A stretch of DNA of 64,000 nucleotides from Prorocentrum cordatum (GCA_963575745.1 CAUYUJ010008557.1:1-64000), one strand, 5' to 3'; counted from the stretch's first letter, positions 18,188 to 29,265 are shown. Notes: generated by a model from the letters alone, not told the origin. Numbers and translations: made by a program.

Positions 18188-18949
18188 TCAAGGCCCATAG
18201 TGGATTGGCCCACTGGAGTTCAAACCCTGAACGAGCGAAATAAGAGCGTACTGCCAGAACTTCCTCCTCGACCAGGGCACCTCCCAGTCCCGGATGAAGA
18301 AGCTCTCCGTAAAATTGCACTGAGAGGAGAGCCGCGCCGCCACTAGCGCCCGGAGCGACACAGCATTGATTGATCCCCACAATTCGACTGCCAAGCCATC
18401 TGGGACGACCGTCAAGCCGCGCTCGAGCTCTTTCATCATACTAGGGCGAGAGCGTGCCCCGATGTCCACGACAAAACGACCGCCTGTCACGTTCAGGCGG
18501 CACCCCAGTAGATCAAAACCTGACCATGTTTCGTCAACGAACGTAGCTGGGTCCCTTGCAACTGCCAGCGCAACTCCACTCGCGGCCATGGTGAGATTCC
18601 TGGCCGCGAGTGCCGCAGCCCCCCATGCTCCTGCCACATCCTCCACCAAGGGCGCAGGGTCTGGGCGTAGGACTGCAGTCCTCCCGGGATCGCGTGTCGC
18701 GCTGCCTCTGGAGGGGGCGCTGCGAGCACCGCGGGCGGCGGCGACGCCCCAGGGCTCTTGGCCTTGGGCGGCGCGAGCACAAGCGAGACCGCCCCTGGGG
18801 AAACCGCCCTGGGCGCCGCCCCCGATGGAGGAGCACTTGAACACTGAATCCAGCTGGTGGGCGCCCCGGGCGCGCTCGGCAGGGGTGGCGCGTTCTCCGC
18901 CCATGCCGACTCGGGGCCCTTGACCCAGCCCCCGGGGGTCTTGTCCTTC
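18188..18949 (-). pseudogene. E2 downstream frame of unknown function
   Basis: The frame that carries the C-terminus of the recombinase stays open for a further ~250 codons to 18188. It is low complexity (Gly/Ala/Arg) at first. It then has a more protein-like part, about 18600-18188 (ATFVDETWSGFDLLGCRL, GGRFVVDIGARSRPSMMKEL, FIRDWEVPWSRRKFWQYAL). VVDIGARS is faintly like the glycine-rich SAM-binding loop of methyltransferases, but the evidence is weak and I do not assign a function. It may be a separate downstream ORF of the element or a read-through product. Confidence 0.4.
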
Positions 18950-19762
18950 ACGTAGCCCTTGGGGGCCATGCGCTGGTAATTGACGCGGCCCCCAGATGGG
19001 CGCTGGGAAGTTCTGGCGCCAGCCCCACTTGAGCCAGCGCAGCTGTTGCGCGAAGCTCTTCGTGTTTGGCTGGGTGAGGATCTGGCTCGCACCGACGATG
19101 TCGAGATAAATGCGCAAACTCCCATCCGACCCCCCCCCCCCCCCCCCTCGTTCCCGAACTTCTTCAAGCGAGAGCCCTTCGGCCCTCGAGTCGCTGGCCC
19201 ATCCTGCTCCGGGGCCACGGGCCCCCCGCCCCATGGATAATCCAAGCGAGCCCTCGGCGTCCTTGGGGGCCCTGCGGTGCCGAGCCAAGCTGTAGGGGGA
19301 GAGCGGGGTCCCAGCCGGGGCGGCCTTCGTGATGTCCTCTCGCGCCTCCATGATGTCCCGGCCCTTCTGAAATATACGAGCCACCTGGGGCCTCTTGAGC
19401 TTCGCCCCCGTCCGAGCCCCGAGAGCAGATTATGCCGCGGCGAGGTTGATGTTCTCGCCCAGCTCGCGAGGGAAGATGAGATCTTCAGGTAGCATTCCCA
19501 GGAGCTCCGAGGGGCGCAAACCCGCGCGGCACTGCGCGATGAGAGCAAGGCCCAAACGGGGGCGCCCCATGGAAGCCATGTGGGCCCCGAGGAGCTTGCC
19601 GGACAACTTCCCGAGAGGCACCGCGTGCTTGCGTCCTACATTTCTTTCCCATCCAGCAATCGCTGCCTTGCCCCACAGAAGTTTACCTCGCATCCGAGGA
19701 AAGAAGAACTCCACCGACGCAACCGTATTCACGAAATTAGCTGGAGTGAGGTGCACAATCTG
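18950..19762 (-). pseudogene. E2 tyrosine recombinase, frameshifted and lacking HxxR
   Basis: The first frame (19756-19430) has the N-terminal core-binding part and the Arg-I box (CRAGLRPSELLGMLPEDLIF). A shift near 19430 leads into the second frame (from about 19430 down through 19384), giving the Lys region ARTGAKLKRPQVARIF. The position where related proteins read H-S-P-R-AGW has GARGPGAGWASDSRAEG, so His and Arg of the H-x-x-R box are both gone. A C-run on plus (19131-19147) encodes an artefactual Gly run over the GRW box. The nucleophile Tyr is still visible in SLRIYLDIVGAS. Family assignment is secure by motif order; the copy should be inactive. Confidence 0.75.
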
Positions 19763-19904
19763 ATCATTTTTGAACTCAACTAAAAGAGCGCCCCACTCGT
19801 CAGCACCGCTGGGACGTGGGCCGCGCTGCCGGGCCCAAGTCGAGAACCTGAGCCCAGCGCTGCGATAAACTTCTCAAGTCTTCTCGGTCATCCGAGCTCG
19901 CCGG

Positions 19905-20902
19905 TCAGGGTCGACTCGGCGAGGTCCTGCGCGCCGAGCGCACCATGCCACGCCGCTTCCTTCTAGACAACTCACCCGCTGTCTGGTGTGCGGTGTCCAC
20001 CCAGGGTAGGTATAGTTTGATGCCCGTCGCCACTGAGAGTGCACTTATCTTCCTCAGCAGGTAGTTCAGATGTGGGGCCGACGACCGCCCCTTCGCCGTT
20101 GCTGAGGCCAACGGCTCATTGTCCTCCATGTTGCAGATGGCGTGGTCATGAGCTGCTGGGGGCAGAGAGAGGGCCTGGCATAACCTGACCACGGCACGGC
20201 CCTCGCCCAGAATGACGTGATCCGGGACTCGCCACCTGCCTGTATCCAGCTCGTGCCACATCTCCAGTGGAATCTGCAACATTGTACGCGGGGCGCGGGG
20301 AACTGGAATGCGCCCTCGTAGCTCAAGGTCGGCACGGATCAGGTGCAGGACCGTGCCGTCCATCCTCGACACTGTGTGTCCAGGCCTCGTTCCTGCTCCT
20401 ATTACCTCCTCCAATTCCCCAATGGTGACGGGCGTGCCGACGATGCCGCATCCGCCGCGGTCGGTCCGATTGGCCCCCTTTGCGTCCGACGCGAACAGGG
20501 GCGGGGCCGGGGGCAGACCCAGCACACAGGTCATCACCGGCATCAGGCCCCTCACGACGCGCACCTCGCGGCGGACCGAGGCCCACCAGCGCGCGACTTG
20601 CCCCTGTCTCTTCTCCAGCAGGTCGAAGACAGCGGCAGGGCGGCCACGAGCTCGCGCCTCAGCAGCGCCCCCCGCAGCCGCACGCCCACCAGGGCCCTGA
20701 GCAACTCCACGTCTACCCAGGGCGTCTCCATGATCCACGTCAGCGCCCCCCCCAAGTAGCTGGCCCTGGTACTCGCCAGCCTCAGGCGAGGCGGACTGCT
20801 CTGCAACTCGTAGCCCGCGATCTTGGAGCCCTTCTCGATCTTCTCGCGCCCGTTGACAACGAACCCTGCCTGCTCCCACGCGTCGGCGACCTTCTGCGCC
20901 AT
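19905..20902 (-). pseudogene. E2 RT C-terminal part and RNase H
   Basis: Frame 20902-20552 gives the RT thumb/connection (VNGREKIEKGSKIAGYELQS, SSPPRLRLASTRASYLGGAL, VELLRALVGVRLRGALLRRE). The long frame ending at 19905 continues with VARWWASVRREVRVV and the RNase H domain: FASDAKGANRTDRGGCGIVG (first Asp), ILGEGRAVVRLCQALSL (Glu), ICNMEDNEPLASATAKGRSS (Asp in MEDN) and a degenerate last-Asp region (DTAHQTAGELSRR). The last Asp appears replaced, another sign of decay. Confidence 0.7.
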
Positions 20903-21179
20903 CTACTCGCTCACCTTGTCTGCCGATCCTCCTCTGGGACACGCTGCGGCTCATCCCGCCGCCTGCGCGCGCGCAGATCGCCTGAAAGCCAGGGCGTAGC
21001 CTCACGCAGCCACCCTGGCGATAGAGCTCATTCAACACAAAGAGGCCCTCCTTCTCCTTCTCGTACCTCCACGGTGTGCGACGAGGCTTCTCACGCCCCG
21101 TCCTCAGCCACCAACCTGGCCCCCGGCCCGCGGTCAGCATCCGCGGCGCCGTCTTGACCGCGCTCAGGGCGGTCGTGCG

Positions 21180-21963
21180 ACACAGGCCCGGAGGGTCGGC
21201 CTGTAGTCTGCGCGACCTGAATATGCCGCGCCCATCCTTCCCGTAGGCCTTCTCGCGACGGTGTCTGCCGTCGCGCATCAGCGCCTGCTCGTCTACGCCG
21301 CCCAGGTTCGAGGCCAGGGTGGTGGGCTTCTTCGACGACCCGCCATGCATGCGCTGGTCGATCCTGGCGGCCCGCGCGCCGCGTCTCTCCAGCATGCCTT
21401 TCGCCGCCTCCAGGCCCCGGATGCCTGGGCGGGCCCCCCCCCCCCGGATCCGTCGGGCGCTCGAGCAGGCACCCTCCCCCGTGCTGCCCCCCCACATCGC
21501 GCAAGGCCAGGTGATTGAACAGTAGGGCGTTCGCCTCCGTGACTCTCTCGCGCCCCTGCTTCGCCAGGTCACTCCTGCCCGAGGGCTCCGAGCGGAAGCG
21601 AATGGGGCGTGGGCCGCCTCCATGAAAGCGAGCCCTGCTCCGCGTTGCGCAGGGTGGGGCACTTATGATCCTGTCGGTTATGCCTTGCTCGATCATCTCC
21701 AACAGCATCGCGATCAGGGAGGGGCCCGCCAGACCCCACCAGTGGTCGAAGGCGAGGTCGACCCCGAAGAAAACGAGCGGCACTCCGCACTCGACTGCGA
21801 ACTCCCCCACATAATGTTGAACTTCCATCTTCCTCTGTCGCCCGCGAAAGTGCGCAGCGCAATGAGCGCCCGATGCCGCTCCTGCTTCAGGTCGCGGACC
21901 TCGGCTCGGAATTCTGGCGGCGAGAGTCCTGCCTCCTGGCGCCTGGCCTTCTCCTTGACCCAC
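21180..21963 (-). pseudogene. E2 cytosine-methyltransferase-like block
   Basis: One frame (21963-21430) reads VDLAFDHWWGLAGPSLIAML, ITDRIISAPPCATRSRARF, then VTEANALLFNHLALRD and LLERPTDPG. After a C-run on plus (21438-21448) another frame continues with MHGGSSKKPTTLASNLGGVD, GRHRREKAYGKDGRG and RRLQADPPGLC. APPC resembles the catalytic Pro-Cys motif of 5-cytosine DNA methyltransferases, preceded by an acidic D-LA-D segment. The C-terminal C-M-x-GG-x-x-K-x-T-x-L-x-x-N box recurs in E1 and E3. Methyltransferase-like domains are known from DIRS/PAT elements; whether this one is catalytic is unproven. It lies between RT-like motifs and the RT C-terminus. Confidence 0.55.
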
Positions 21964-23110
21964 TCGACACCCCCTTCGACGGCTTCGTCAGGCAGCTCCA
22001 ACACCTTGCCCTTCAGGGGGTTCCCCAGGGCAGCTGACCTGGCCAGCGCCCTGCCCACTGCCTCCAAGTTGATGCACATCAGGATGTGGATCGCATGAGA
22101 TAGCCCCATCGGCAGCCCGGTGTAGCAAGGGCACACCAGAGACCACTCCTGAAGCGAACTCCCCATATCCTCGGGCAGTAGGGACCACGCGGCTGCTGCA
22201 GGGATAGCGGGCGTAGCCATCCACTTCCACATCCACTCTGGCATGGAAACCGAAGAGAACACGTTGCTCTCGTCACTCCGTGCCATGTGTATCTCCATGC
22301 CCGGCGCTCGCATCATCGCCAGCGCACCTCCTTCTCCGAGACCGTGCTCGCCTCGACGTCGTATATCACTGCAGAGAAAGTTGGCGGGCACCGCCGTGAT
22401 GAGTTTCCTCAACTTCTAACCATCCTTCTTCAACACCACCGAGACATCACATCGCTCTTCGGTTTGAACACCCACAGTCCTGGGGGAAGATCCTCGCGGT
22501 GTAGGTAAGATATCCACTGCTCCATCTGACCAACAAAGAAGCCATGATGTCTCTCTAACTCCTCCACGTGCTGCATGGACTTACCCGCCATCTCGATCTC
22601 TTTCTCCTTTTTCGCATAGCACGCCGCCTCGTCCTCCGGCAGCGCCTCGAGAAGCGGGGCCTCCTTCATCGTCGTAACCTCGTCCTCCCTGTTCGCCGCA
22701 AACTCCGTGTGGACGTCTCTCCTGTGCACTCTCCAGTAGCCTATCTGGTCCAACTTCAATAGCTCGCACGTCGCTCGTACGCCTGTCACTGGATGCAGTC
22801 GGCGAACATAGAGCTGGTCCTTAGCGTGCTGGATAGCCCGCGCCTGGACCCGCCCGACCGCAGAATTCGTCGTCATATCGCAAGAATACTTATGCTGCCA
22901 TGGTGTGGTCTGCTGCTTCATATTGCCCAGGTAGGTCGAGTTGAGGGCACTAAGCGTTCGATTGGCAACTTTTCTCACCATCTGCTTCCGATGAAGGCGC
23001 TGCCTACTTCGACCCGATCGCACTGACACAAGACCTGGTTGTGCAAGGAGTGGAACTGGAAGAACTGCATCGCCGGTACCGAAGGCAGAGGCCATATCAG
23101 AAACTGAAGG
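21964..23110 (-). pseudogene. E2 RT N-terminal region
   Basis: Frame 23095-22430 gives a spacer with LHPVTGVRATCELLKLDQIG and VFKPKSDVMSRW. Frame 22412-21714 continues with RKLITAVPANFLC, a DESNVFSSVSMPEWMWKW segment equivalent to RT motif A, and CYTGLPMGLSHAIHILM equivalent to motif B. It then becomes Glu/Lys-rich (VKEKARRQEAGLSPPEF) and joins the methyltransferase-like block. A recognisable Y-x-D-D box is not present in this stretch. Confidence 0.6.
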
Positions 23111-23342
23111 GAAACTCGATATGTGGCGTGACTTCGCTTCTTCGTTCGGCTTCTCTCATTCAGCAACCCATCTCGCTGACCCCCGCGGTCGGTACCCTCT
23201 GGCCCTCGAACCCCCGACGGGTGCAGAGACTGAGCAGTGCGTACCTGGGGGAGGTCCCACAGGTCGGTACCCTCTGGTCTCTGGTGCCCCGTCAGGTGAG
23301 AGGACTGAGCAGTGCGTGCCTGGGGGGTCGTCTCTCATGCAC

Positions 23343-24854
23343 TCATTCTGGTTTTGTCGCTGCTCTCCGCGAGCGTCTCGCTGCCCTCTGCTCGCGACTC
23401 CTGGCAGAGGGCCCCCGGGAAACGTCAGCCTCCCGAGCCGCTCTTCGGTGCTCCACGTCCGCGGCCTTTGTCTCCCTTATCCTCGCCGCTCTGCCGCCGT
23501 CGCAGTTCTGAAGCCACCCGTTCTGCTCGTTGGCGTTCCATCTTACTGTGTGTCGTCGCCTCCGTGATGAGCCAGCCAGGCGCCATGTCCACCTCACTTC
23601 CTGGGGCCATGACTGCTCGTAGTGTAGCTGCTCCTGCCTTGTCGTGTGTCCTCGATTCGTGCACAACGCCGACAGATGTCGCAGCCCGATTTCCGCGTTG
23701 TCGTTCATGTTGAGGCATATCATCAGGTCCTGATCTGTCGCGCACTTCCCAAGCTCGAAATCTAAGGCCGCCACTGTACTCCACAGGGACTGCCACTGTT
23801 CACCTCCTCGATATCCCTGGAACTGTTGCTGAAGCCGATGTCGAATGCTCGTGCTGCCCGCTGCCCGTATGTTGCCATAGATCTGCATCCCAGCCCGCTT
23901 GAAATCTGGCGGCAGCGAATGGGCCCAGGAGTCGACCTCTGCTCCCCCTGCCGCCGCGGCAGGTGCCCCGAACGAGCCGTCGAACGATGCGGTCGTCCCC
24001 AGACTCTCGAACCCCGTGAGGACCATTTCCAAGGCCTTCACGTCGGGCGGCGAAAGCGTGCCTTCTCCTACGTATCCTCTGGCTGCAAGGGCCGCCCGCA
24101 CGGCGGGGTCCAAGTTCCCCGCCTTGTCGAGCTCGGACACGTGGTGCCAGAACCTGCGACCCTACCGCGGATCTGAGCTCGCCCCGGCGGGCAGCGTCAC
24201 AAGCATCTCCTTGAGTCCTCTCGCACATGTCGCCGCCGACGTCGAGGCCTGCACGACAGGCCCTCCAGGGCCCCCTGTGGGCGCTCCTGCTGCAGGAGGG
24301 CCCGCCGCGGCCGCGGCCGCCGCAAGGGTGGCAGCGGCTGCCGCAGCGGGCCCGCGTCGCCCCCCCCCCGCGCTGAAGGCGTGGAACGCGTCCATGGCGG
24401 GGTCCACGCTGGGGGAGGGAAATGCCGCAGCCGCGGGCTGAGCCGCTCCATGCGGGGGCGCGCTGGGCGGTGGGAGCGCCGGGAGCCCAGGCGCGCCTCC
24501 ACCCTCCCCAGCGGCAGCGTCGCCAGCCGCCGCCGTGCCCAGCGTCAGGTTCGCCAGCTGGGCACGGAGGGCGTCCACCTCGGCCTGCTGCCCAGACGCC
24601 GCGCGCCACCAGCTCCGCACCTTCAGCACGGCCAGACAGTTGCCAGCCCACAGGGCCAGAGCTCCGCCAAGGCCCAGTCGCGTCAGGCTGCCGCGGCCAG
24701 TCTCGGCGCGCCCAGCCGACAGGGCGACCATTTGCCCGAGGAGACCCAGCGCCCGCGGTGCGATCCACTCGTAGAGTGTCGCGACGGGGCCAGGCTCGCG
24801 TCCCGCGGCGCTCTCGGCGCTGCCCGCCTCCGAGGGCGGTGGAGGGACCATCAT
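23343..24854 (-). pseudogene. E2 gag-like protein, frameshifted
   Basis: Starts at 24854, 73 nt after A1, with MMVPPPP, followed by a hydrophobic segment (LGLGGALALWAGNCLAVL), a short coiled segment (QQAEVDALRAQLANLTLG) and an Ala/Pro-rich linker. A second frame (24140-23343 and beyond) has SELDKAGNLDPAVRAALAAR, EQWQSLWSTVAALDFELG and DNAEIGLRHLSALC. A third frame (about 23640-23425) gives GAATLRAVMAPGSEVD, TEATTHSKMERQRAERVASE and a Lys/Arg/Gly-rich end. The three pieces are collinear and form one capsid-like protein with breaks near 24170 and 23640. Position right after A1 supports gag. Confidence 0.65.
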
Positions 24855-24926
24855 TGTGCGGTGGGCATCGGTGACCTCCCTGGATGGCCACCGCGCGATT
24901 GGCCCCTTAAGCCGCCATCGTCACGG

Positions 24927-25023
24927 TGGACCCGAAAAGCTGAAGAGGCACGCTTGCTGTTGGAGAGCATTGCTGGACCAACACTATACATGAATACCCG
25001 CTCGAAGACTCTCACTTCATCAT
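24927..25023 (-). repeat. E2 split direct repeat A1
   Basis: Copy of 17433-17529. Its outer edge (CTTCATCATG) marks the right end of E2 on plus; a TATG-rich tract follows at once. Confidence 0.92.
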
Positions 25024-25125
25024 GTTCATGTACATGCATACGTATATGTACAAGTGTAGGTATATGTTTAGTTATATGTACATGTGCATGTACATGTATA
25101 TGTTTGTGTGTGTATATATATATAA
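25024..25125. repeat. Alternating purine-pyrimidine tract (right flank of E2)
   Basis: TGTACATGCATACGTATATG-like sequence ending in TATATATATA at about 25118, the same kind of sequence as at 16681-17040. Confidence 0.85.
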
Positions 25126-25204
25126 AAAATACCGCCCCACCCCCGGCCCCGGGTCCCACACCTCCCTGGAACATCTCGGGAACGCTCCCGGTACCGCTCC
25201 CCCG

Positions 25205-25720
25205 GCTTTTCCGGGCAGCCTCCACAGCGTTCCAGGATGGCCCAAGACGTCGCCCAGGAGCCCCCAAAATGGAAAGGATGGCCCAAGACGCTCCCAAGCA
25301 ACCCAAGTCAGCCTTCCGACGGCTCTCGAGGCTCCCAGGTGGCCTCCAAGAGACCGATTTCCATTGTTATTTCAATGTTTGTGGCTTCTCGCGTTTTCGA
25401 GCTTCTAACGCTCCAAGAACGCCGAAGAGCCGCCCCAGACTGCCCCAAGACCACCCCAGAGACCCTCAGGACGGCCCCGAGACGGGCCAAGAAGGCTCCA
25501 AGACTGCCGAAGAGGCGCCCAGGACAGCCCCAGACCACCCCAGAACAGGCCCAAGATGGACCTAAGAGCGGGAGCAGGAGGCTTCCAGAGGTTTCCGAGA
25601 GGCCTCCAGGAACCCCCGGAGGCCCCCAACACAACCCCGATCCTTGAGAGGGTTCAAAACGACCCTGACGAGGCTCCAAGAACAGCCCAAGAGAGCTGCG
25701 AGAGCCGTCCCGAGAGAGCC
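25205..25720. repeat. CTTGG-type array in reverse orientation
   Basis: Units read CCCAAGACG/GCCTCCAAGA, the complement of the CTTGG unit. An AT-richer break at about 25355-25410 interrupts it. Confidence 0.85.
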
Positions 25721-25910
25721 CAAAGAGGGTAGAATGATTGATTTCCAATGGTTTTCCTAATGTTTTTCACCTTCTCACGTTTTCCCGCTCCCAACCCTCG
25801 AAGATCGAGGATTTTCCGGGGGAAAAAAGGAAGCAGGGAATTCTAAGAATTCCTTTTTTTCAAAGTCGACGCCTACCTGGAGATCCCACACATCCTTTGA
25901 CATCTGGCCG
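25721..25910. other. No recognisable feature
   Basis: AT-richer stretch between two reverse CTTGG arrays; nothing is recognised. Confidence 0.4.
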
Positions 25911-26130
25911 GTACCGCGCCTCCCTGCTTCCCGGGGGGCCCCCAAGACGCCCAAGGACAGCCCAAGACGACCCCAAGGAGCCCCCAGAACGTAAAGAACG
26001 GCCCAACACGCTCCCGCGCAGCAAGAGACACCCTTCGACGGCTCTCCAGGCCTCCAGGAGGCCTCCAGAACCCCCAGGGGGTCCAGACGATCCCACATCC
26101 CTGAGGGGCCCGGCTAACAAAACCCGCGAG
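25911..26130. repeat. CTTGG-type array in reverse orientation, second block
   Basis: CCCAAGACGCCCAAGGACAG-like units, as at 25205-25720. The spacer between them contains TTTTCCGGGGGAAAAAAGG. Confidence 0.8.
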
Positions 26131-26479
26131 GCACAAACAAAAAACAGCGCCGAACAGCGCCGAGGAAGTGGGGAAAAAATGGAGATCCCACAATTTCTTT
26201 TTTCTCCCAGTGTGGCCCACGGTCTACTCTTGCACAGCATACCACAGTTCCAACCCCCTCTCACCTCCCAAAAACGAGCCCAGGAAGCCTTGGAGGGCCC
26301 CAAATAGTTGAATACCTCCAGGACATGCATGATTTCTGCGTTTCTGTACTTCCCCTTCTGTTCGATTCCGAGGCTTGCGCACGGCCTGCAAGGAAGTCCC
26401 TGGACGCAAGAAGCGACCAAAATGAAATTACATGAGTTCGCCGATCAAGCCTATCAAGCCTTTCGCGCGAAGCACACGC
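26131..26479. other. No recognisable feature
   Basis: About 350 bp without a supported gene or repeat. Confidence 0.4.
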
Positions 26480-26998
26480 GATGGTTATAGTATACATGTA
26501 TGTGTTTAGATGTATGTATGTAAATGCATGTGCATGTATCTGTATATGTTTATGAATATGTGTATATGCATATTCATATGCATAGGTATGTGTATATGTA
26601 TATGTATATGTATAGGTATATGTATATGTATATGTATATGTATGTACGTATGTATATGTTTACGCATCTATGTGTTTGCGTATGTGCATGCATATGTGCA
26701 GGCATGTATAATTTATACATACGCGTACGGTCATACATCTATATATATATGATTGTAAACATGTATATGAACATTGAACATAAATGCCTATGGTTATGCA
26801 AATGAATATCTCATGTATATGTAGGTGTATGTGTATATGTATGTGTATATGTATATGTATAAATGTATGGTGACGTGCATGTCAAGGTATACGTATTCGT
26901 GTATATATATATATGCAGAGGTAAACGTATTTGTATATGTATATGGGTATGGTATATGTCGATTCATGTGTATCTGGTATATGTTTACTGAAGGATGC
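26480..26998. repeat. Alternating purine-pyrimidine TATATG tract (left of E4)
   Basis: Long run of TATGTATATG permutations, with one more complex segment at about 26700-26830. It ends where the E4 remnant begins. Confidence 0.9.
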
Positions 26999-28045
26999 AT
27001 TGCAGCATCAGGGAATGGCCGCGCCCTTTCCGTAACTAGTTACTCAAGCTCGAAAGCTTGTGCTAGAATCGGCTACCCTCGGCAGACCTCCGTCCATGCA
27101 GGCAGGGCTGGCGGAGTTCTTGGCGCAGGAGACACCGCGCTAGGTGGGGCTCGGTTCGCTCTTCTACGCCAGCCGCTGCCCCGAGGTGCCGGCTTGCCTG
27201 GCGGCGCCGCCCTGTCCAGAGTTCCCCGAGATCCCAGCGTGCCCAGCGTGCACGGTGGCCCCGGCTGTGCCTCCGAGGTCTCCGCCGACCGGCGGCGCTG
27301 GGGCGGCCGTGGTCGCCCAGTTGGGCTTCGGCGGGGGGCTGCTGGTGTGTGCGCTGGCCCTGTGGGCGGCGGGTTGGTTCCACCTGCGACGCCCTCCGAC
27401 GGCCGCTGACGGCACGGGCACTCTTCCTGATGGTGGCAACGGGCGCGGCGGTGGCGCTCATGCTCCATCAGGTCATGGAGTGGGCGTTCGTGCGGTGCGA
27501 GTGGCGGGGCCCCCGGTGTACCACCAGCGCTGGGCCGTCGGGTGCCAGCGCTCGGCGTGTTCGGCGACTGAGTTCGGCATCGTGCTCGTCGGCACGCCGG
27601 ACCTGGACGTGCATGAGGAAGATTATCGGACGAGTTCGCTGGGCGTGGGCATCGTGCAGGTGGTTTTCGCTGCCGCTCGCTGGCCACCGCCGCCAGGTGC
27701 CCCTCGGGCCCACGTGTATCGCTTCCGCGACGACCTGACAGGGATGGAGATGGCGGCCATGCGCGGCGCGGCCAGGGACGAGGCTGGGAAACGCTGGGCA
27801 GCGGCGGACCTCGCCGCCGGCGGGGCTGGCGCGCCGGTGCCGCCGGACGTCGCCGTGCCCTTCCCGGCGATTGCGGCTGCGCTGGCGGCGGCGCCTGGAG
27901 CTGCGGCGGCGCCGCCGCCCATCGCGGGAGCGTCTGCCCTGGCCGCGGCTGGGGCCCCCGCGCCGGCCACCCCCTTGGCGGCAGCGCCCGCCGCGCCGCC
28001 GTCGGCGCCCGCCGCGGCCGCCGCCGCGCCTCCGGAGGCCTCTGG
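26999..28045 (+). mobile_element. E4: 5' remnant of a YR retrotransposon
   Basis: Starts at the edge of a TATATG tract, like E2 and E3, and contains a gag-like gene similar in plan to that of E3. It is cut at about 28045 by the 28-30 kb CTTGG array; no RT, YR or repeat partner is found in the window. The A-type repeat cannot be confirmed because no second copy exists here. Confidence 0.55.
27144..28040 (+). pseudogene. E4 gag-like Cys/Pro-rich membrane-segment protein, truncated
   Basis: The N-terminus carries Cys-Pro clusters (CPEVPACLAAPPCPEFPE, ACPACTVAP), then one hydrophobic segment (GFGGGLLVCALALWAAGW) that could span a membrane. It continues with FGIVLVGTPDLDVHEEDY and RAHVYRFRDDLTGMEMAAMR and an Ala/Pro-rich linker. 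The same order (Cys-Pro cluster, hydrophobic segment, TPD/TAD-x-D-x-x-E-E-x-Y box, Arg-rich box) is present in E3 at 30768-31560. After about 28040 the frame runs on into CTTGG array sequence and is no longer part of the gene. Gag is inferred from position in E3. Confidence 0.55.
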
Positions 28046-28174
28046 GGGGCCTCGTGGGCCGTCTTGGACTCTCTTGGGCCGTCTTGGAGGCCGTCTTGAA
28101 CCATCCTGGGCGGACTTGGAGGCCATCTTGGGCCATCTTCGCGATTGTTTGAGGATGTCCCGAGCGAAACGGCC

Positions 28175-28380
28175 GTGTTTGGAGCCGTTTTGGGCAGGAA
28201 ATGTGGGAATTGGGGATTTTCCAGGTAGCCGGCGGGACGGGCCGAAGCCCCAGGGGGAGTCTTTTGGAAAAAGAGCCAAAACCAAAACCAGAGAGGTTCA
28301 GCACGCCAGGCACCTTTGCGATGAATCGACAGGGGGCGGCGGATCGAAGACGCCTACGGCGAATCACCGCCGCCCCCTGC
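28175..28380. repeat. Module repeated at 30070-30255
   Basis: TTTTGGAAAAAGAGCCAAAA, CC(A)GGCACC and AGGGGGCGGCGGATC occur here and, in the same order, at 30070-30255, each time directly after the GGCGGACTTGG block of the array. Confidence 0.75.
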
Positions 28381-28443
28381 CTTTGTGGAAGCGCCTATGT
28401 GGCCGAACGTTGAGGCCAGACCTGCCAAGCCATCGGACCACGT

Positions 28444-29265
28444 GTTCCCCGAATCGGTTTGGAAAGCCTTCGGGGAACACCTGGGCGTCTTGAAGGTCAT
28501 CTTGGCCGTCTTGGAGGCCTCTTGGGCGATCTTTCGGCGATCTTTTGGGGCTCTTGGGCCGTGTCCGTCGGAAGGCCGAAAAGAAGGAAGTGTCAAAATC
28601 CGTCGGAAACCTAAGGAACATCAGCATATCTGGCCTCTTCTGGCCTTCCTGGGGACCCTCTTGGGGGCCTCTTGGGCCCTTTTGGGCCAGCTTCGAGCCA
28701 ACTTCGGCCATCATGGTGGGTTCCTGGCACGTCTGACGACGTCGGGAGCCGTCTTGGAGGCCTTTCTGGGCCAACGGGGGACCCTCTTGAGGCGCTTCGG
28801 GGCCGTCTTGGAGGCCATCTTGGGAGTCTTGGAGGCCATCTTGGGCGTGTTGGAGGCCTCTTGGGCCGTCTTGGGGCCCTCTTGGGGCCCTCTTGGGGCC
28901 ATCTTGGAGGCCACTTGGGCCGTCATGGGGCCCACTTGGGGGCCTCTTGGGCGATCTTGGGGGCCTCTTGGGCCGTCTTGAGCCGTCGGAATGCCGAGAA
29001 GAAACTCATTCCCAAATCCTTCAAAAACCTAAGGGTAATCAATGATTTTGGCCTCTTCGGGCCCTCCTGGAGGACCTCTTGGAGGCCTCTTGGGCCGTCT
29101 GGGAGGCCTCTGGGGGGCCTCTTGGGCCGTCTTGGGCCGTCTTGGACTCTCCTGGGCCGTCTTGGAGGCCGTCTTGGACCATCCTGGGCGGATTTGGAGG
29201 CCATCTTGGACCATCTTGGAGGCCATCTTGGACCATCTTGGCCATCTTGGAGGCCATCTTGGAGT
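28444..29265. repeat. Higher-order repeat unit 1 (822 bp)
   Basis: Begins GTTCCCCGAATCGGTTTGGA and includes AGGAAGTGTCAAAATCCGTC and CATTCCCAAATCCTTCAAAA. The next copy starts at 29266. Confidence 0.85.

Larger units (their letters stand above)
17041..25023 (-). mobile_element. E2: PAT/Ngaro-type tyrosine-recombinase retrotransposon
   Basis: Read on the minus strand the order is A1 (25023-24927), gag-like (24854-23343), RT and methyltransferase-like blocks (about 23100-20900), RT C-terminus plus RNase H (about 20900-19905), YR (about 19762-18950), B1 (17865-17531), A2 (17529-17433), B2 (17376-17041). The split direct repeats were recognised independently of the genes and agree with gene orientation. 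Both outer ends join TATATG-type tracts (16681-17040 and 25024-25125). A and B pairs are roughly 90% alike by eye, more diverged than those of E1. The coding frames are broken many times and the YR has lost its H-x-x-R box, so E2 is a dead copy. Confidence 0.86.

Noticed and set aside
25735-26310. ORF of about 189 codons between the CTTGG arrays and the TATG tract
   Set aside because: Largely reverse CTTGG array; the remainder has no recognisable motif.
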